Positions 16,183-25,432 of a stretch of 64,000 nucleotides of DNA are shown here, piece after piece (position 1 is the stretch's first letter; every line of letters starts with the position of its first letter). The notes below the pieces were generated by a model. It did no database searches and was not told the origin of the DNA. It worked only from the letters and a program-made list of their open reading frames with translations. Position numbers and translations under genes: made by a program. Source of the DNA: VXNE01 sp965205735 (GTDB taxonomy: Bacteria > Pseudomonadota > Gammaproteobacteria > Pseudomonadales > Azotimanducaceae); contig OZ242179.1 of the NCBI GenBank assembly GCA_965205735.1, positions 3,286,001 to 3,350,000 on the forward strand. Direction: 5' to 3'.

Positions 16183-16938
16183 TTACGCGAGAACGGCCTC
16201 GACATCGGCTTCGAGGTGCGAAAGATTGGTGGTGCCCACGACGATGCTGGATACGCCGGGCCGGGCGGCGACGTAGCGCAGGGTCTCGGGCGCGGCCCCG
16301 CCGCTGTCCAGGGGTTTCTTGATCAGAACGCCGCACCCGCGATCGCCCGCCTCGCGAACGACATCGCGCTGGCTGCGGTCACCGTGGCTCAATGCCGTCA
16401 TGATCACATCGCATTGCGCGAGGGCGGCCATGCCGCCGCCGACGGTCTTGTGCGAAAAGCCGACGGCGCGGATCGTGCCCGCCCGTTTGAGCGCGTTCAG
16501 CGTGTCGAGCGCCTCGGAATCGGCGAGGATCGCCATATCGCGACCATCGGAGTGCACCAGGACGACATCGAGATAGTCCGTGCGCAGGCGACGTAGCGAG
16601 GTTTCGACGCTCCGGCGTATCGCTTGTCCGCTGAAGTCGTAGCGGGACTTACCGTCTTCGTGTATCTCGCCGGCCTTCGTGCAGAGCACCCACCGCTGCC
16701 GGTTGCTTTTCAGCAATTCGCCGAGCCGCGCTTCGCCTTCGCCGTAGGCTGCGGCGGTGTCCAGCAGGTTGATGCCCAGGTCCCAGGCACCGTCGATCAA
16801 CCTGCGCGCCTGCCGCAGGCTGGGTAATTCGAACGCGGCCGTGTTGAGTGCCGTATTCCGACCGATCTTGACCGTGCCGAGACCGATCAGGGAGACCTGG
16901 ATGCCGGTGGCGCCAAGTGGCCTGCGAGGCAGCATCAT
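16183..16938 (-). CDS. Aldo/keto reductase
   Basis: 251 residues. NADPH-dependent oxidoreductase of the TIM-barrel aldo/keto reductase family. Visible motifs include the substrate-binding region INLLDTAAAYGEGEARLG with the catalytic Asp and Tyr, the Lys in VLCTKAG and the His in VVLVHSDG, then the C-terminal coenzyme-binding segment SSIVVGTTNLSHLEAD. Somewhat shorter than typical family members but with all tetrad positions. Its start overlaps the stop of the upstream FAD oxidoreductase by four bases, so the two are co-translated. Substrate unknown. Confidence 0.88.
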   Translation of the reverse strand: MMLPRRPLGATGIQVSLIGLGTVKIGRNTALNTAAFELPSLRQARRLIDGAWDLGINLLDTAAAYGEGEARLGELLKSNRQRWVLCTKAGEIHEDGKSRYDFSGQAIRRSVETSLRRLRTDYLDVVLVHSDGRDMAILADSEALDTLNALKRAGTIRAVGFSHKTVGGGMAALAQCDVIMTALSHGDRSQRDVVREAGDRGCGVLIKKPLDSGGAAPETLRYVAARPGVSSIVVGTTNLSHLEADVEAVLA

Positions 16939-17990
16939 GCAAGCGCGCGTAGCGCGTGATCACCCAGGTCTGGCGCAAGGGTCAGCTTGCCGGGCCACGC
17001 GATCAGGACATTCTCATGCGTTTCGACAAACGCCCCTTCGAGACGCCGTCCATCGGGTTCGGCGCGATCGATCGAAAGCGTTTCGAAGGTGCGCTTCGAC
17101 CAGTCGATCCACTGCAGCGCTTGCGCGAGTTCCCGCTTGGCCGCGTCGATCTGATCGGCATCGCTTCGGTTCGCGCCGTCGGAGGCGAGCGCTCCGCCCA
17201 GGTAGTGATACCCGCGCAGGGTGGTGACAGTCAGGGCCGGCTCCGCGCGCATGCCCGCTATGCAGTGCGCGAAGATCGGCTCGGGATTGGGACTGCGGAC
17301 CAGGACCTGCTTGAGGGGGAGTCTCTGCATGCGCGTTGGAGCGCCGGCGGCGGCGGCGAGTTTCCCGTTGCCCGCGCCGGCGGCGAAGACGAAACGTTCG
17401 GCTTCGACGCGGATGTCGGCACCCTGGAACGCGCGCACCGTTCCCTGATGCATGACCAGCCCATCCGGCTCGACGGCCATCGGCAGCAGACGCCCGTCCA
17501 GCGGTGCCGCAAGCCGTTGCACGAGCCCGGCTACGTCGATGACGAAGTCGTCGAGCCGGTACATGGCGCCTGCCTGGCCCGCGAATGGGCGGGGATAGTC
17601 CGAACGCGAGAGCTTTTCGACGCGGCCGCGCAATAGCCTGCTGGCCAGGAATCCGGCGAGGCGCGCGCCGGGCGCGTCCGGCGACCAGAGGTAGTAGCAG
17701 TCGGAAACCACACTCACGCCGCGCAGGTCGATTTCGCCGGTGCCTTCGAGGCAGGCCCGCCAACGACGCGGCATGTCCGAAACCGCTTCAAAGGCGCGGG
17801 TCGCGGTGCCGGTGAGCGCGTACTTGACGCCGCCGTGGATGAGCCCTTGAGACGCCATGGTCTGGGTACCGCCGACTTCGTCTCGCTCGCAGACTGCTAC
17901 TTCGAAACCTCGGCTGAGCAGGAGGTTAGCGAGCCACAGACCGGCGACACCAGCGCCCGCTATAGCGATGTCCGCTCTTACGGTGCGCAT
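16935..17990 (-). CDS. FAD-dependent oxidoreductase (D-amino acid oxidase family)
   Basis: 351 residues. The N-terminal dinucleotide-binding motif is AGAGVAGLWLANLL (GxGxxG at residues 12-17), followed by FEVAVCERDEVGGTQTMASQ, typical of DAO-family flavoenzymes that oxidise amines, amino acids or hydroxy acids. The C-terminal flavin segment reads ENVLIAWPGKLTLAP. It is coupled to the downstream aldo/keto reductase and lies 37 bp behind the Rieske oxygenase gene on the same strand, suggesting a three-gene catabolic operon. No signal peptide. Confidence 0.82.
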   Translation of the reverse strand: MRTVRADIAIAGAGVAGLWLANLLLSRGFEVAVCERDEVGGTQTMASQGLIHGGVKYALTGTATRAFEAVSDMPRRWRACLEGTGEIDLRGVSVVSDCYYLWSPDAPGARLAGFLASRLLRGRVEKLSRSDYPRPFAGQAGAMYRLDDFVIDVAGLVQRLAAPLDGRLLPMAVEPDGLVMHQGTVRAFQGADIRVEAERFVFAAGAGNGKLAAAAGAPTRMQRLPLKQVLVRSPNPEPIFAHCIAGMRAEPALTVTTLRGYHYLGGALASDGANRSDADQIDAAKRELAQALQWIDWSKRTFETLSIDRAEPDGRRLEGAFVETHENVLIAWPGKLTLAPDLGDHALRALA

Positions 17991-18027
17991 GGGTCGTAAT
18001 CGGCCGACACGACCCGCGAAAACCCGG

Positions 18028-19276
18028 TCACGCGCGCTCGAGTTTGAGCAGCGGGCGGTTCAGTCCGCGCCGGTGGGCGTTGTGATAGTGGTGCAGGCCC
18101 GGCTCGTTGCGGCCGAAGAGGATGTGCGTCTGCACGCCCGAGGCGGCGTTCGCCTGAACCGAGGCCGCGACCCAATAGTCTTCCTGTTCGACGATCTGGT
18201 TGAACCCGGCAAAGCGCTCGGCGTAACCGTCCGGATTCTCATCATAGTATTCCCGCGCGCGCGGCGGGACGTAGTAGCTGTGCACCGTGCGAGATTTCCC
18301 GGGATCGTTGTCTTCGGGAAAAATCCGCAGCACGTCGACCGAGACCGGATCGACCAGCAGGATGACGTTGGGGTATATGAAGTAAACGCTCAGCGTCATC
18401 CGGCGAAAGGGCCATTGGTCCGGATCGCCCACCTCGTCGATGATTTCCATGAATCGGCGGCGCGCGAACACCATGCGGTAGTTGAGGCCGAACACGTCGT
18501 GCGTTTGCAGATTGCCGTGATATTCGGGCGTCAACGTGTTTCGGTGCAGCACGTCGAAGTGATAGTTCTCGCCGAACGTGTCGATGGCGAGCTTCCAGTT
18601 AATGTCGGCGTGGATCAATTGCGAGGCGCCATAAGTATGTTGCGGCAGGTCCCACTGCGTCATGTCGTCCACAAGCCCGCCGAGTTGTTGCGCGACATCG
18701 ATCTCCCCGCCGGGGGTCGGCTTGACCCACAACATGCCGGCGTATTCCGCGCTAGGTAGTTCGACGAGTCCCCGACTGGCCTTGTCGACGACCCCGAACG
18801 ACGACTCGCGGTTGACGGCGAGAAGTTCGCCCGTGTTGCCATACGTCCACGCGTGATAGGGACAGGAGAACCGCGCCCCTTCGCCGCGGCCGTCGGCGAC
18901 CACCTGCGTGCCGCGGTGGCGGCAGACGTTGGCGAAAGCGCGAAAACGCCCGCCGTCGCCGCGCGTCATCAGGATCGGCAAGCCCGTCTCGCTGTCCGCC
19001 CAGTAGCTGCCTGCCTTCGGCAAATCCGACGACAGGCCCATGAAGAGGGGCGTCTCCCGAAAGAAGACGGCTGTTCTCCCGGGGAAAGTCGGAAGACGAC
19101 AGGCCCATGAAGAGGGGCGTCTCCCGAAAGAAGACGCGCTGTTCCTGCGCCAGCAGTTCGGGGCAAGTGAAGTCGGACACCGGACTCCTGACGATGCCCC
19201 CGGCGTCCGCCGTGCTGCCCGTCTCGATGCCGTGCTTGAGGATGCCGAGCAGCCGTTGTTGTTCCGTATTGGGCAT
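18028..19276 (-). pseudogene. Rieske aromatic-ring-hydroxylating oxygenase alpha subunit, broken by a 67-bp duplication
   Basis: The N-terminal frame (ATG 19276, MPNTEQQRLLGILKHGIE) runs to VFFRETPLFMGLSS. A 67-bp insertion then shifts it out of frame, and the rest of the protein continues in a second frame from about 19041. The second part is intact: Rieske ligands in CRHRGTQVV and CPYHAWTY, and the mononuclear iron site in FGENYHFDVLHRNT. Deleting the insertion gives a normal protein of about 394 residues. Such enzymes hydroxylate or demethylate substrates with electrons from a separate reductase. It heads a minus-strand operon with the flavoenzyme and aldo/keto reductase. Confidence 0.85.
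19028..19136. repeat. 42-bp direct duplication with 25-bp filler in the Rieske gene
   Basis: Bases 19028-19069 recur exactly at 19095-19136, with 25 unrelated bases between. The net gain of 67 bp causes the frameshift. The arrangement resembles the 38-bp plus 23-bp duplication at 9912-10010, but here I could not find the source of the filler nearby. Confidence 0.9.
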
Positions 19277-19378
19277 GATTTCCGTGATCGTCTTGACTGC
19301 TGCTATCTACCATGCAACTAATCGCGCAACAAGCTTGTGGGCGAAAGTGGCGCTGCGCTTCGGCGGCGGCGTTGTCGT

Positions 19379-20587
19379 ATGGACGAATATCTCTTTTCCG
19401 GCCTCAAGGTCCTCGACGTGGCCACGGTCATTGCGGGCCCTGCGGCGGCGGTGATGCTTGCCGACTTCGGTGCCGATGTCATCAAGATCGAGAAGCCGGA
19501 ATCTGGCGACATCCTGAGGCAGGTCGGACGTACCACCACCATGCCTGGTGCCGACTCCGACTACATGTGGAACCTGGAAGGACGCAACAAGCGCGGCATC
19601 GTCCTCGACCTGAAGACGGACGAGGGTATGGAAGTGTTGCGCAAGCTGGTCGCCGGTTGCGATGTCTACATCACCAATATGCCCTTCGCGCCGCGCGAGT
19701 CCCTGGGATTGACGTACGAGGACTTGCGGCCGCTCAACCCGGGCATGATCTACGCGTCGTTGACGGCGTACGGCGAGAAAGGTCCGGAACGGGAGGGTAC
19801 GGGCTTCGACATGGTCGCCTACTGGGCGCGGAGCGGTCTCATGGATCTCATGCGCCAACACGGCACCCAGCCGACGGAAGGGTTGCCAGGCATGGGCGAT
19901 CACCCCACCGCCATATCCCTGTACGCGGGGATCGTCACGGCGCTCCTGCATCGCGAGCGCACCGGCGAGGGCGGCATGGTGCACACTTCGCTGCTCGCCA
20001 ATGGCCTGTGGTCGGTCTCCGCGATCCCGCAAGGCATCATGGCGGGGGCGGACATTGGCGAGTACCGCGAGAGAAGGCGCGCGCCGCGAGCGTTGGGTCG
20101 GGTGTACCAGTGCGCGGACGGACGCTGGCTGCAGTTCAACATGGTCCGCACGGAAGAACTGTTGTTCCTCATGTTTGACGCCATGGACGCCTCGCACCTG
20201 CTGTTCGACAAGCGTTTCGCCACCGAGCATGGGAGGTCCGAGAACAGGGAGGCGCTGATTGCCCTGATAGCGCAGATCATCGAACGGCGGGATTCCCACG
20301 AGTGGATGGCACGGTTCGACGCGGTCCAGGTGCCCGTCAACCGGGTGGGCATCGTCGAGGAGCACGCAAACGACCCCCAGTTACTGGACAACGACATGAT
20401 CGTCCCCGCTGACGACGACGGGTTCGAAGTGCCGTCGGTCATGAATCACCCGATCAACGTCGCGAACCTGCCCAGGGTGGGACCGAAACACCCGCCGAAA
20501 CTCGGCGAGCACTCGGAGGAAATCCTGCGCGAACTCGGATACGACGCGGCGACGATCAGCGCCATGCGAGAGCGCGGCGTGATTTGA
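19379..20587 (+). CDS. CaiB/BaiF family CoA-transferase lacking the usual aspartate
   Basis: 402 residues from ATG 19379 (MDEYLFSGLKVLDVATVIAG); a longer frame from 19337 adds arginine-rich residues unlikely to be coding. Family motifs: LADFGADVIKIEKPESGD, GRNKRGIVLDLKTDEG, TAYGEKGPE. At the position of the catalytic aspartate the sequence reads TSLLANGLW, with Asn instead of Asp, a variant I recall in one CaiB subgroup, so the reaction may differ. Divergent from the Rieske gene and followed 48 bp later by a sulfatase on the same strand. Confidence 0.87.
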   Translation: MDEYLFSGLKVLDVATVIAGPAAAVMLADFGADVIKIEKPESGDILRQVGRTTTMPGADSDYMWNLEGRNKRGIVLDLKTDEGMEVLRKLVAGCDVYITNMPFAPRESLGLTYEDLRPLNPGMIYASLTAYGEKGPEREGTGFDMVAYWARSGLMDLMRQHGTQPTEGLPGMGDHPTAISLYAGIVTALLHRERTGEGGMVHTSLLANGLWSVSAIPQGIMAGADIGEYRERRRAPRALGRVYQCADGRWLQFNMVRTEELLFLMFDAMDASHLLFDKRFATEHGRSENREALIALIAQIIERRDSHEWMARFDAVQVPVNRVGIVEEHANDPQLLDNDMIVPADDDGFEVPSVMNHPINVANLPRVGPKHPPKLGEHSEEILRELGYDAATISAMRERGVI

Positions 20588-20635
20588 GGCGCTGCGAGAA
20601 CCTGCTATCCGCCTTCCACAACCTCCAAAGAAGCG

Positions 20636-22018
20636 ATGACCCAACCCAACATTCTTTTCTTCATGACCGACCAGCAGCGCGCGGACGCCATGGGCTGCAG
20701 CGGCGGCTGGCTGAAGACTCCCAACCTGGACCGAATCGCCAGGGAGGGCGTGCGCTTCACGCGCTGCGTTACCACCACGCCGATCTGCGTTCCCGCCCGG
20801 GTGACGCTCGCAACTGGCCGGTATCCGCACAACAACGCCGTTTGGACCAACGTCACCTACACGCTGCCCGAGGACGCGGCGACGTGGATGCGAGTGATCC
20901 GCGACCTCGGCTACCGCACCAGCCTGTTCGGCAAGACCCACCTGCATCCTCACCGGGGCGATCTGCGCGATAGCGAACACCTGCTGCACGCCTACGGCCT
21001 CGACGATGTCAACGAGATAGGCGGCCCCCGGGCGAGCGCTAACGTAGGCAGCCACATGACGGCGATGTGGGAAGAAAAAGGCCTGCTCGAAGCCTATCGC
21101 GCCGACTTCAAGGAGCGTTTCGACAACAAGCCGCACGTGGTCCGGCCATCGGTGCTGCCGCGGGAAGCCTATTACGATGTCTATGTCGGTCAATGCGCAA
21201 GACGCTACCTCGACGAATACGATCGCAAGGAGCCCTGGTTCTGCTGGGTGAGTTTCGGCGGGCCGCACGAACCCTGGGACACGCCGGAGCCGTACGCCAG
21301 CATGTACGAGCCCGACGCGATGCCGGCGCCGATCCCTCGGCCGACAGAAGACCATGATCGTCCCCGCGGCTGGCTCGACCAATTCATGGAGCATCACTCT
21401 CCGAAACTCGATCCCGGCGACGAAGCGGCCATGCGGGCGAACTACGCCGGCAACGTGACGCTTATAGATCACCAGATCGGCGAGGTGCTGGAGGTGGTCG
21501 AGAAGCGCGGGGAACTGGATCGGACAATCATCGCGTTCACGTCGGACCACGGCGAAATGAACGGCGACTGGGGCCTGATCTACAAGATGAACTTCCTCGG
21601 CGGCGCGGTAAGCGTGCCGCTGATCGTGCGCACGCCGGAAACGGCGGCGAACGGCGGGCGCGTCAACGATGCGCCGACGGAAAACTGTGATCTTGGACCT
21701 ACCTTGGTGGAACTCGCCGGCGGCGAAATCGAATATCAGCAATTCGCGAAGTCGCTGGTGCCCGCCATGAACGGCGGGTCGACGGCGCCGCACCGTGAAG
21801 ACGCGATCTCCGAGATCCAGGGCGAAGTGATGTTGGCCGACACCAAGTGGAAGACCGCCATCAACGACGATGGGCAGGTCTACCTGCTGTTCGACCTGGA
21901 GAACGATCCTGACGAAACGCGCAACCTCGCCGGGCTGGACGACTATCGTGAAGTGGGGGACGGTCTGCGGCTCCGAATCCTTGAGCGGATTATTCAGAGT
22001 CAGCTAAAGGTACCTTGA
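20636..22018 (+). CDS. Type I sulfatase (arylsulfatase family)
   Basis: 460 residues. Hydrolyses sulfate esters using a formylglycine made from Cys51 in the motif C-V-P-A-R (residues 51-55), within TPICVPARVTLATGRYP. The N-terminal metal-binding aspartate is in FMTDQQRADAMG, and a later site reads FTSDHGEMNGDWGL. No signal peptide is evident, so it appears cytoplasmic and depends on a formylglycine-generating enzyme or anaerobic maturase encoded elsewhere. It follows the CoA-transferase gene at 48 bp. Substrate could be a sulfated sugar, aromatic or choline ester. Confidence 0.92.
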   Translation: MTQPNILFFMTDQQRADAMGCSGGWLKTPNLDRIAREGVRFTRCVTTTPICVPARVTLATGRYPHNNAVWTNVTYTLPEDAATWMRVIRDLGYRTSLFGKTHLHPHRGDLRDSEHLLHAYGLDDVNEIGGPRASANVGSHMTAMWEEKGLLEAYRADFKERFDNKPHVVRPSVLPREAYYDVYVGQCARRYLDEYDRKEPWFCWVSFGGPHEPWDTPEPYASMYEPDAMPAPIPRPTEDHDRPRGWLDQFMEHHSPKLDPGDEAAMRANYAGNVTLIDHQIGEVLEVVEKRGELDRTIIAFTSDHGEMNGDWGLIYKMNFLGGAVSVPLIVRTPETAANGGRVNDAPTENCDLGPTLVELAGGEIEYQQFAKSLVPAMNGGSTAPHREDAISEIQGEVMLADTKWKTAINDDGQVYLLFDLENDPDETRNLAGLDDYREVGDGLRLRILERIIQSQLKVP

Positions 22019-22060
22019 ACCTGCGACATTCACCCGCATCCACCTGCAGCGAGGGCTGGA

Positions 22061-22525
22061 TCACGCCAATAGTAGTTCGAGCGCCTTCGAAAGCCCAACA
22101 ATCCCGGCGACCACCACGACCATAGAACGCAAATACTTGGACGACTGCTTCTCAAGCTCAGCTGCCAGCCGCAGTTCGAGCTTTTCGACCTCTTGTCTCA
22201 GATCCTCCTTGGTGGCGAACCGTTCGAGATCCTCCTTGGTGGCGTACCGTTCGAGATGCTCCTTGGTGGCGAACCGTTCGAGATCCTCCTTGGTGGCGAA
22301 CCGTTCGAGATCCGCTTTGGTGGCGAACCGTTCGAGATCCTCCTTGGTGGCGAACCGGTCGAGATCCACTTTGGTGGCGAACCGTTCGAGATCCACTTTG
22401 GTGGCGACGTTCTCGCTGACAGCTCCGCTGATCTGATCGACGACGGCTTCCGCCTGGGCATTGTCGAACCCTGCGCTAGACAACGCCTTGACGGCCTTAT
22501 GTGTGTCGAAAGCGGGCATTGCCAT
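22061..22525 (-). CDS. DUF1640-type coiled-coil membrane protein with nine-residue repeats
   Basis: 154 residues from ATG 22525 (MAMPAFDTHKAVKALSSAG), chosen because the DUF1640 family begins there. The middle holds eight tandem nine-residue units of the form (E/V/A)DLERFATK, encoded by 27-bp DNA repeats, forming a long coiled coil. A C-terminal membrane anchor follows (YLRSMVVVVAGIVGLSK). The family resembles mitochondrial CCDC90/MCUR proteins in layout; bacterial function is unknown. Repeat copy number probably varies between strains. Confidence 0.75.
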   Translation of the reverse strand: MAMPAFDTHKAVKALSSAGFDNAQAEAVVDQISGAVSENVATKVDLERFATKVDLDRFATKEDLERFATKADLERFATKEDLERFATKEHLERYATKEDLERFATKEDLRQEVEKLELRLAAELEKQSSKYLRSMVVVVAGIVGLSKALELLLA

Positions 22526-22691
22526 AGTTTCGCCCTTGGTGACGTTGATCTCAACCGGAATTCTAAAGACCTTGGCGCTGGCCGTCGTGCGGCGAAAGCC
22601 CACGAAAGGAGTGCGCCTCGAACGGTGGTTTGTAGCGGAGATTGGCCATCATCGCAGGGCTGACAACGAGACGACCCGCCTCCGGCCTGAC

Positions 22692-22856
22692 TAGTGTTCC
22701 ATCAAGCCTAAAAATGCGAGTGTAGCTGCGAGGGATTTTTGGTTCCTGGCGAGGCGCGACGACGCGGTGTGGCAGGCACCACACAAGGAGGAGCAACGAA
22801 GCCAGGGGCCCAAAAGACCCGCAGATACCCGTAGATTTAGGCTTGACGGAGCACTA
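22692..22856 (-). mobile_element. MITE-like element, copy 1 (165 bp, TA-flanked)
   Basis: Bounded by TA at 22692 and 22855. Terminal inverted repeats: the left end reads TAGTGTTCCATCAAGCCTAA and the complement of the right end reads TAGTGCTCCGTCAAGCCTAA. The interior matches the element at 58140-58350 in opposite orientation over essentially its whole length, apart from about 46 bp present only in the second copy. It encodes no transposase. The TA flanks and TAGTG termini resemble the IS630 element in this window, so mobilisation in trans by an IS630-type transposase is plausible. Confidence 0.8.
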
Positions 22857-22906
22857 GGGCCCGTTATCAGGCCCTAGGCTGCCAGTGCGCGCAATGAACG
22901 CGCAGC

Positions 22907-23847
22907 TCAGCCGCACGCCTGGATCAGCGCCCGGATGTACCCGAATATGAAGGCTTCCTCGACGCTTCCGCGCCCGCGGCCGGGCACGTGGTCCGGTACG
23001 ACGATGCCGTCGAAGCCCACATCGGCCAGCGTCCGCACGATTGCGGGCAAGTCGAGATAACCGTTGTCCGGGAATGTCTCGTGAAAGTATGGCAGCGGCC
23101 CGGAAGTGTTGCGGAGATGAATCTGGTGGATGTGGCCGGTGGGGCCGAATTCGCGTATGGCCTCGACGATGTCTTCGCCTTTGCCAGCGGGTCCCGGCAT
23201 CTCGGACCAGGTGCCGACGCAGAAAAGGATACCCGCGTGGTTATCGCCGCCGGTACGCTCGATGGCGGTGCGGTAGGAGTCCGTGCTGCGGAAGATGCGG
23301 GCCACTCCCTGGTGGGTCAGGGGCGGATCGTTCGGATGCAACTGCAGCTTGACGCCGGCCTCCCTTGCGACCGGAAGCACGCGCTGCATGAAGTAGTCGT
23401 AGTTGGCCCACATCGTGTCGTCGTCGTATTGCGTGTCATAGGCGTCCGGCAGCGCCAGCGCCTCGCTCGCGCGGAGCTCCCGGGTGGACACGCCACGGTC
23501 GTGGTCCTGCCCGTCATGTAGGCGCCGCCGGTGTGCCACGCATAGGTGGTGTAGCGGATGCCCAGCCGTCCGAGGTCGGTGATGAATTCGTTCAAGCGGT
23601 CGATAGTGGCGTCGCGACCGGGTAGGCCCAGGGTGAACTCGCGCGATGAGTAGAGGTCATCGAGCATGATTTCGTGCAGTTCGAATCCGGCGCCCGTCAC
23701 CGTATCCCGGATGTCCCCCAACGTGTCCAACGTCGCGTCCTCGCTCTTGAGACGCACCTCCATGGTCTCCACACCCATCTTGCGCAGGTAGGCGAAGTGG
23801 TCATCGTTGAGGTCTTGCGGGCGCTGGTGACTGATGCCGAGTTTCAT
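22907..23847 (-). pseudogene. Mannonate dehydratase-like TIM-barrel enzyme, one frameshift
   Basis: ATG 23847 begins MKLGISHQRPQDLNDDHFAY and the frame runs to HTGGAYMTG and a few residues on. One missing base near 23505 then shifts it, and the second frame gives RGVSTRELRASEALALPDAY, VKLQLHPNDPP, IHQIHLRNTSG and the end RALIQACG at 22907. Joined, the product has about 312 residues and resembles the UxuA/xylose-isomerase-like barrel family acting on sugar acids. The remaining reading frames are clean, so a single recent mutation or a base-call error is likely. Confidence 0.78.
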
Positions 23848-23965
23848 TGGACGGTTCCTCCGTGCGAGGCGGGATCTCCCCAACGAGAATAGAGGAATGC
23901 CAAACGGGTATCCATCGGACAGATCATCTATCTTCTTCCCGTCAACCCACATGGAGGAGTCCAAG

Positions 23966-24373
23966 ATGTTCGCGCGGGGATTGACGCCGATTCTCAACGT
24001 TTCCGATATTCGAGCCAGCTTCGCGTGGTTCGAGAAGCTCGGGTGGACCAAGGGCTGGGAATGGGGCGATCCGCCTTCGTTCGGCGGCGTCTGTTCCGGT
24101 GAATGCGAGATCTTTCTGTGCCTTGACGCACAGGGAGGACGTGGACGCGGTTCGGCGTCGCACACATTCGGTCCCGACGGCGATGAGAACGGCGATAAGG
24201 GTGCCTGGATGTCGGTGTGGGTGGACGACGTGGACGCCGTGCACCGGCACTGTCTGGAGCAGGGCCTCGACGTGACTTGGCCGCCGACCGACATGCCGTG
24301 GGGTGTTCGCGAGATGCACGTGCGGCATCCCGACGGCCATGTGTTCAGAATCGGTCGCGGGTCGGAGGAGTAG
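23966..24373 (+). CDS. VOC-family (glyoxalase/bleomycin-resistance-like) protein
   Basis: 135 residues. ATG 23966 is preceded by GGAGGAG (23953-23959). One vicinal-oxygen-chelate module is visible: LTPILNVSDIRASFAWFEKL at the start, CEIFLCLDAQGG in the middle, and a C-terminal MHVRHPDGHVFRIGR with a metal-ligand-like histidine. This family ranges from glyoxalases and dioxygenases to drug-binding resistance proteins; the sequence does not decide among them. Divergent from the TIM-barrel enzyme and convergent with the luciferase-like gene 13 bp downstream. Confidence 0.82.
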   Translation: MFARGLTPILNVSDIRASFAWFEKLGWTKGWEWGDPPSFGGVCSGECEIFLCLDAQGGRGRGSASHTFGPDGDENGDKGAWMSVWVDDVDAVHRHCLEQGLDVTWPPTDMPWGVREMHVRHPDGHVFRIGRGSEE

Positions 24374-24386
24374 TTCAACGCCTGCC

Positions 24387-25379
24387 TCAGTCGCGGTACG
24401 CGTCGGCAATCAGCTCGTAGGACCTCACGCGGTCGTCGAACGACGGCGTGATCGTCAGCACGACCACTTCGTCCGCCTGGGTTTCTTCAACGAGCGCATC
24501 GATCTCTGCCTTCACTTGGGCACCGCTGCCGATGATCTGCCGAGAACGCTTGCTGCGCAGGCGCTCCATGTCGTCATCGCTGAACGGAGTGGCGGCGGCT
24601 TCTTCCAGCGTCGGCGGCGGACCGCGATAGCCTTGGTCGCGGCGAATGCGTTGTATCTCGCGCACACGGCGGAACAGGTCCGCGCGTTCCGGGTCTTCGG
24701 TGGCGATGGCGAAGACGCCGACCGAGGAATACGGAGCCGGGAGGTGCTCGTCCTTGAATTCATCGCGGTAGCGGCGCATCGCTGCGACGGTCGCCTCCGG
24801 CGCAATGAAGTGGGCGAAGGAGAACGCGAGACCGAACTGACCCGCATAGACGGCGCTGTCGAGGCTCGATCCCAGCATCCAGATGTCGGGCGTCGTCGGT
24901 GTCTTCGGCGTCGCGTGGAGCCGCTCGAACGCCTCCGTGAAAGCCTTCTCGCCGGAGACAAATGCGACGAGGTCCTTGACCTTCGCCGGGTAGTATTCGA
25001 TGCCGAGGGGATTGCCGTAGGCGAGCGCTGCCGCGGTGAGACCGTCGCTGCCGGGCGCGCGACCCACGCCGAGGTCTATCCGACCGGGATACATGAGTTC
25101 CAGCATGCGGAAGTTCTCGGCGACCTTGAACGGCGAATAGTGCGACAGCATCACGCCGCCGGAGCCGATGCGAATGCGGTCCGTCTCGCGCGCCACGCGG
25201 GTGATGAGAATCTCCGGCGTCGAACTCGCCAGCGTATTCGAGGCGTGGTGCTCCGCGATCCAGTACCGGTGGTAGCCGAATGCTTCGCAGCACTGCGCCA
25301 GCTTGATGGTGTTGTCGACGGCCGCACGCGCGTCCTCTCCGCGCGAGATCGGCGATTGATCCAAGACTCCCAACTTCAT
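24387..25379 (-). CDS. LLM-class flavin-dependent oxidoreductase (MsnO8-like)
   Basis: 330 residues. Luciferase-like monooxygenase fold using FMN. Motifs typical of the MsnO8/YhbW subgroup: LGVLDQSPISRGEDARAAVD at the N-terminus, YWIAEHHASNTLASSTPEI, GSGGVMLSHYSPFKVAE and IDLGVGRAPGSDG. It appears intact. It is divergent from a Rieske oxygenase gene, with about 54 bp between starts, so the two may share a promoter region. Substrate unknown. Confidence 0.9.
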   Translation of the reverse strand: MKLGVLDQSPISRGEDARAAVDNTIKLAQCCEAFGYHRYWIAEHHASNTLASSTPEILITRVARETDRIRIGSGGVMLSHYSPFKVAENFRMLELMYPGRIDLGVGRAPGSDGLTAAALAYGNPLGIEYYPAKVKDLVAFVSGEKAFTEAFERLHATPKTPTTPDIWMLGSSLDSAVYAGQFGLAFSFAHFIAPEATVAAMRRYRDEFKDEHLPAPYSSVGVFAIATEDPERADLFRRVREIQRIRRDQGYRGPPPTLEEAAATPFSDDDMERLRSKRSRQIIGSGAQVKAEIDALVEETQADEVVVLTITPSFDDRVRSYELIADAYRD

Positions 25380-25432
25380 GCGGCGACAGTGTACATTCGA
25401 TGCACCACGGCGCAGGTTGCGGGAGGACCAGA

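Noticed and set aside
20381..21793. 470-codon frame opposite the sulfatase
   Set aside because: Shadow of the sulfatase gene, which has a full set of catalytic motifs.
22195..22410. CRISPR array candidate (27-bp repeats)
   Set aside because: Units are directly adjacent without spacers and are in-frame codons of a coiled-coil gene.
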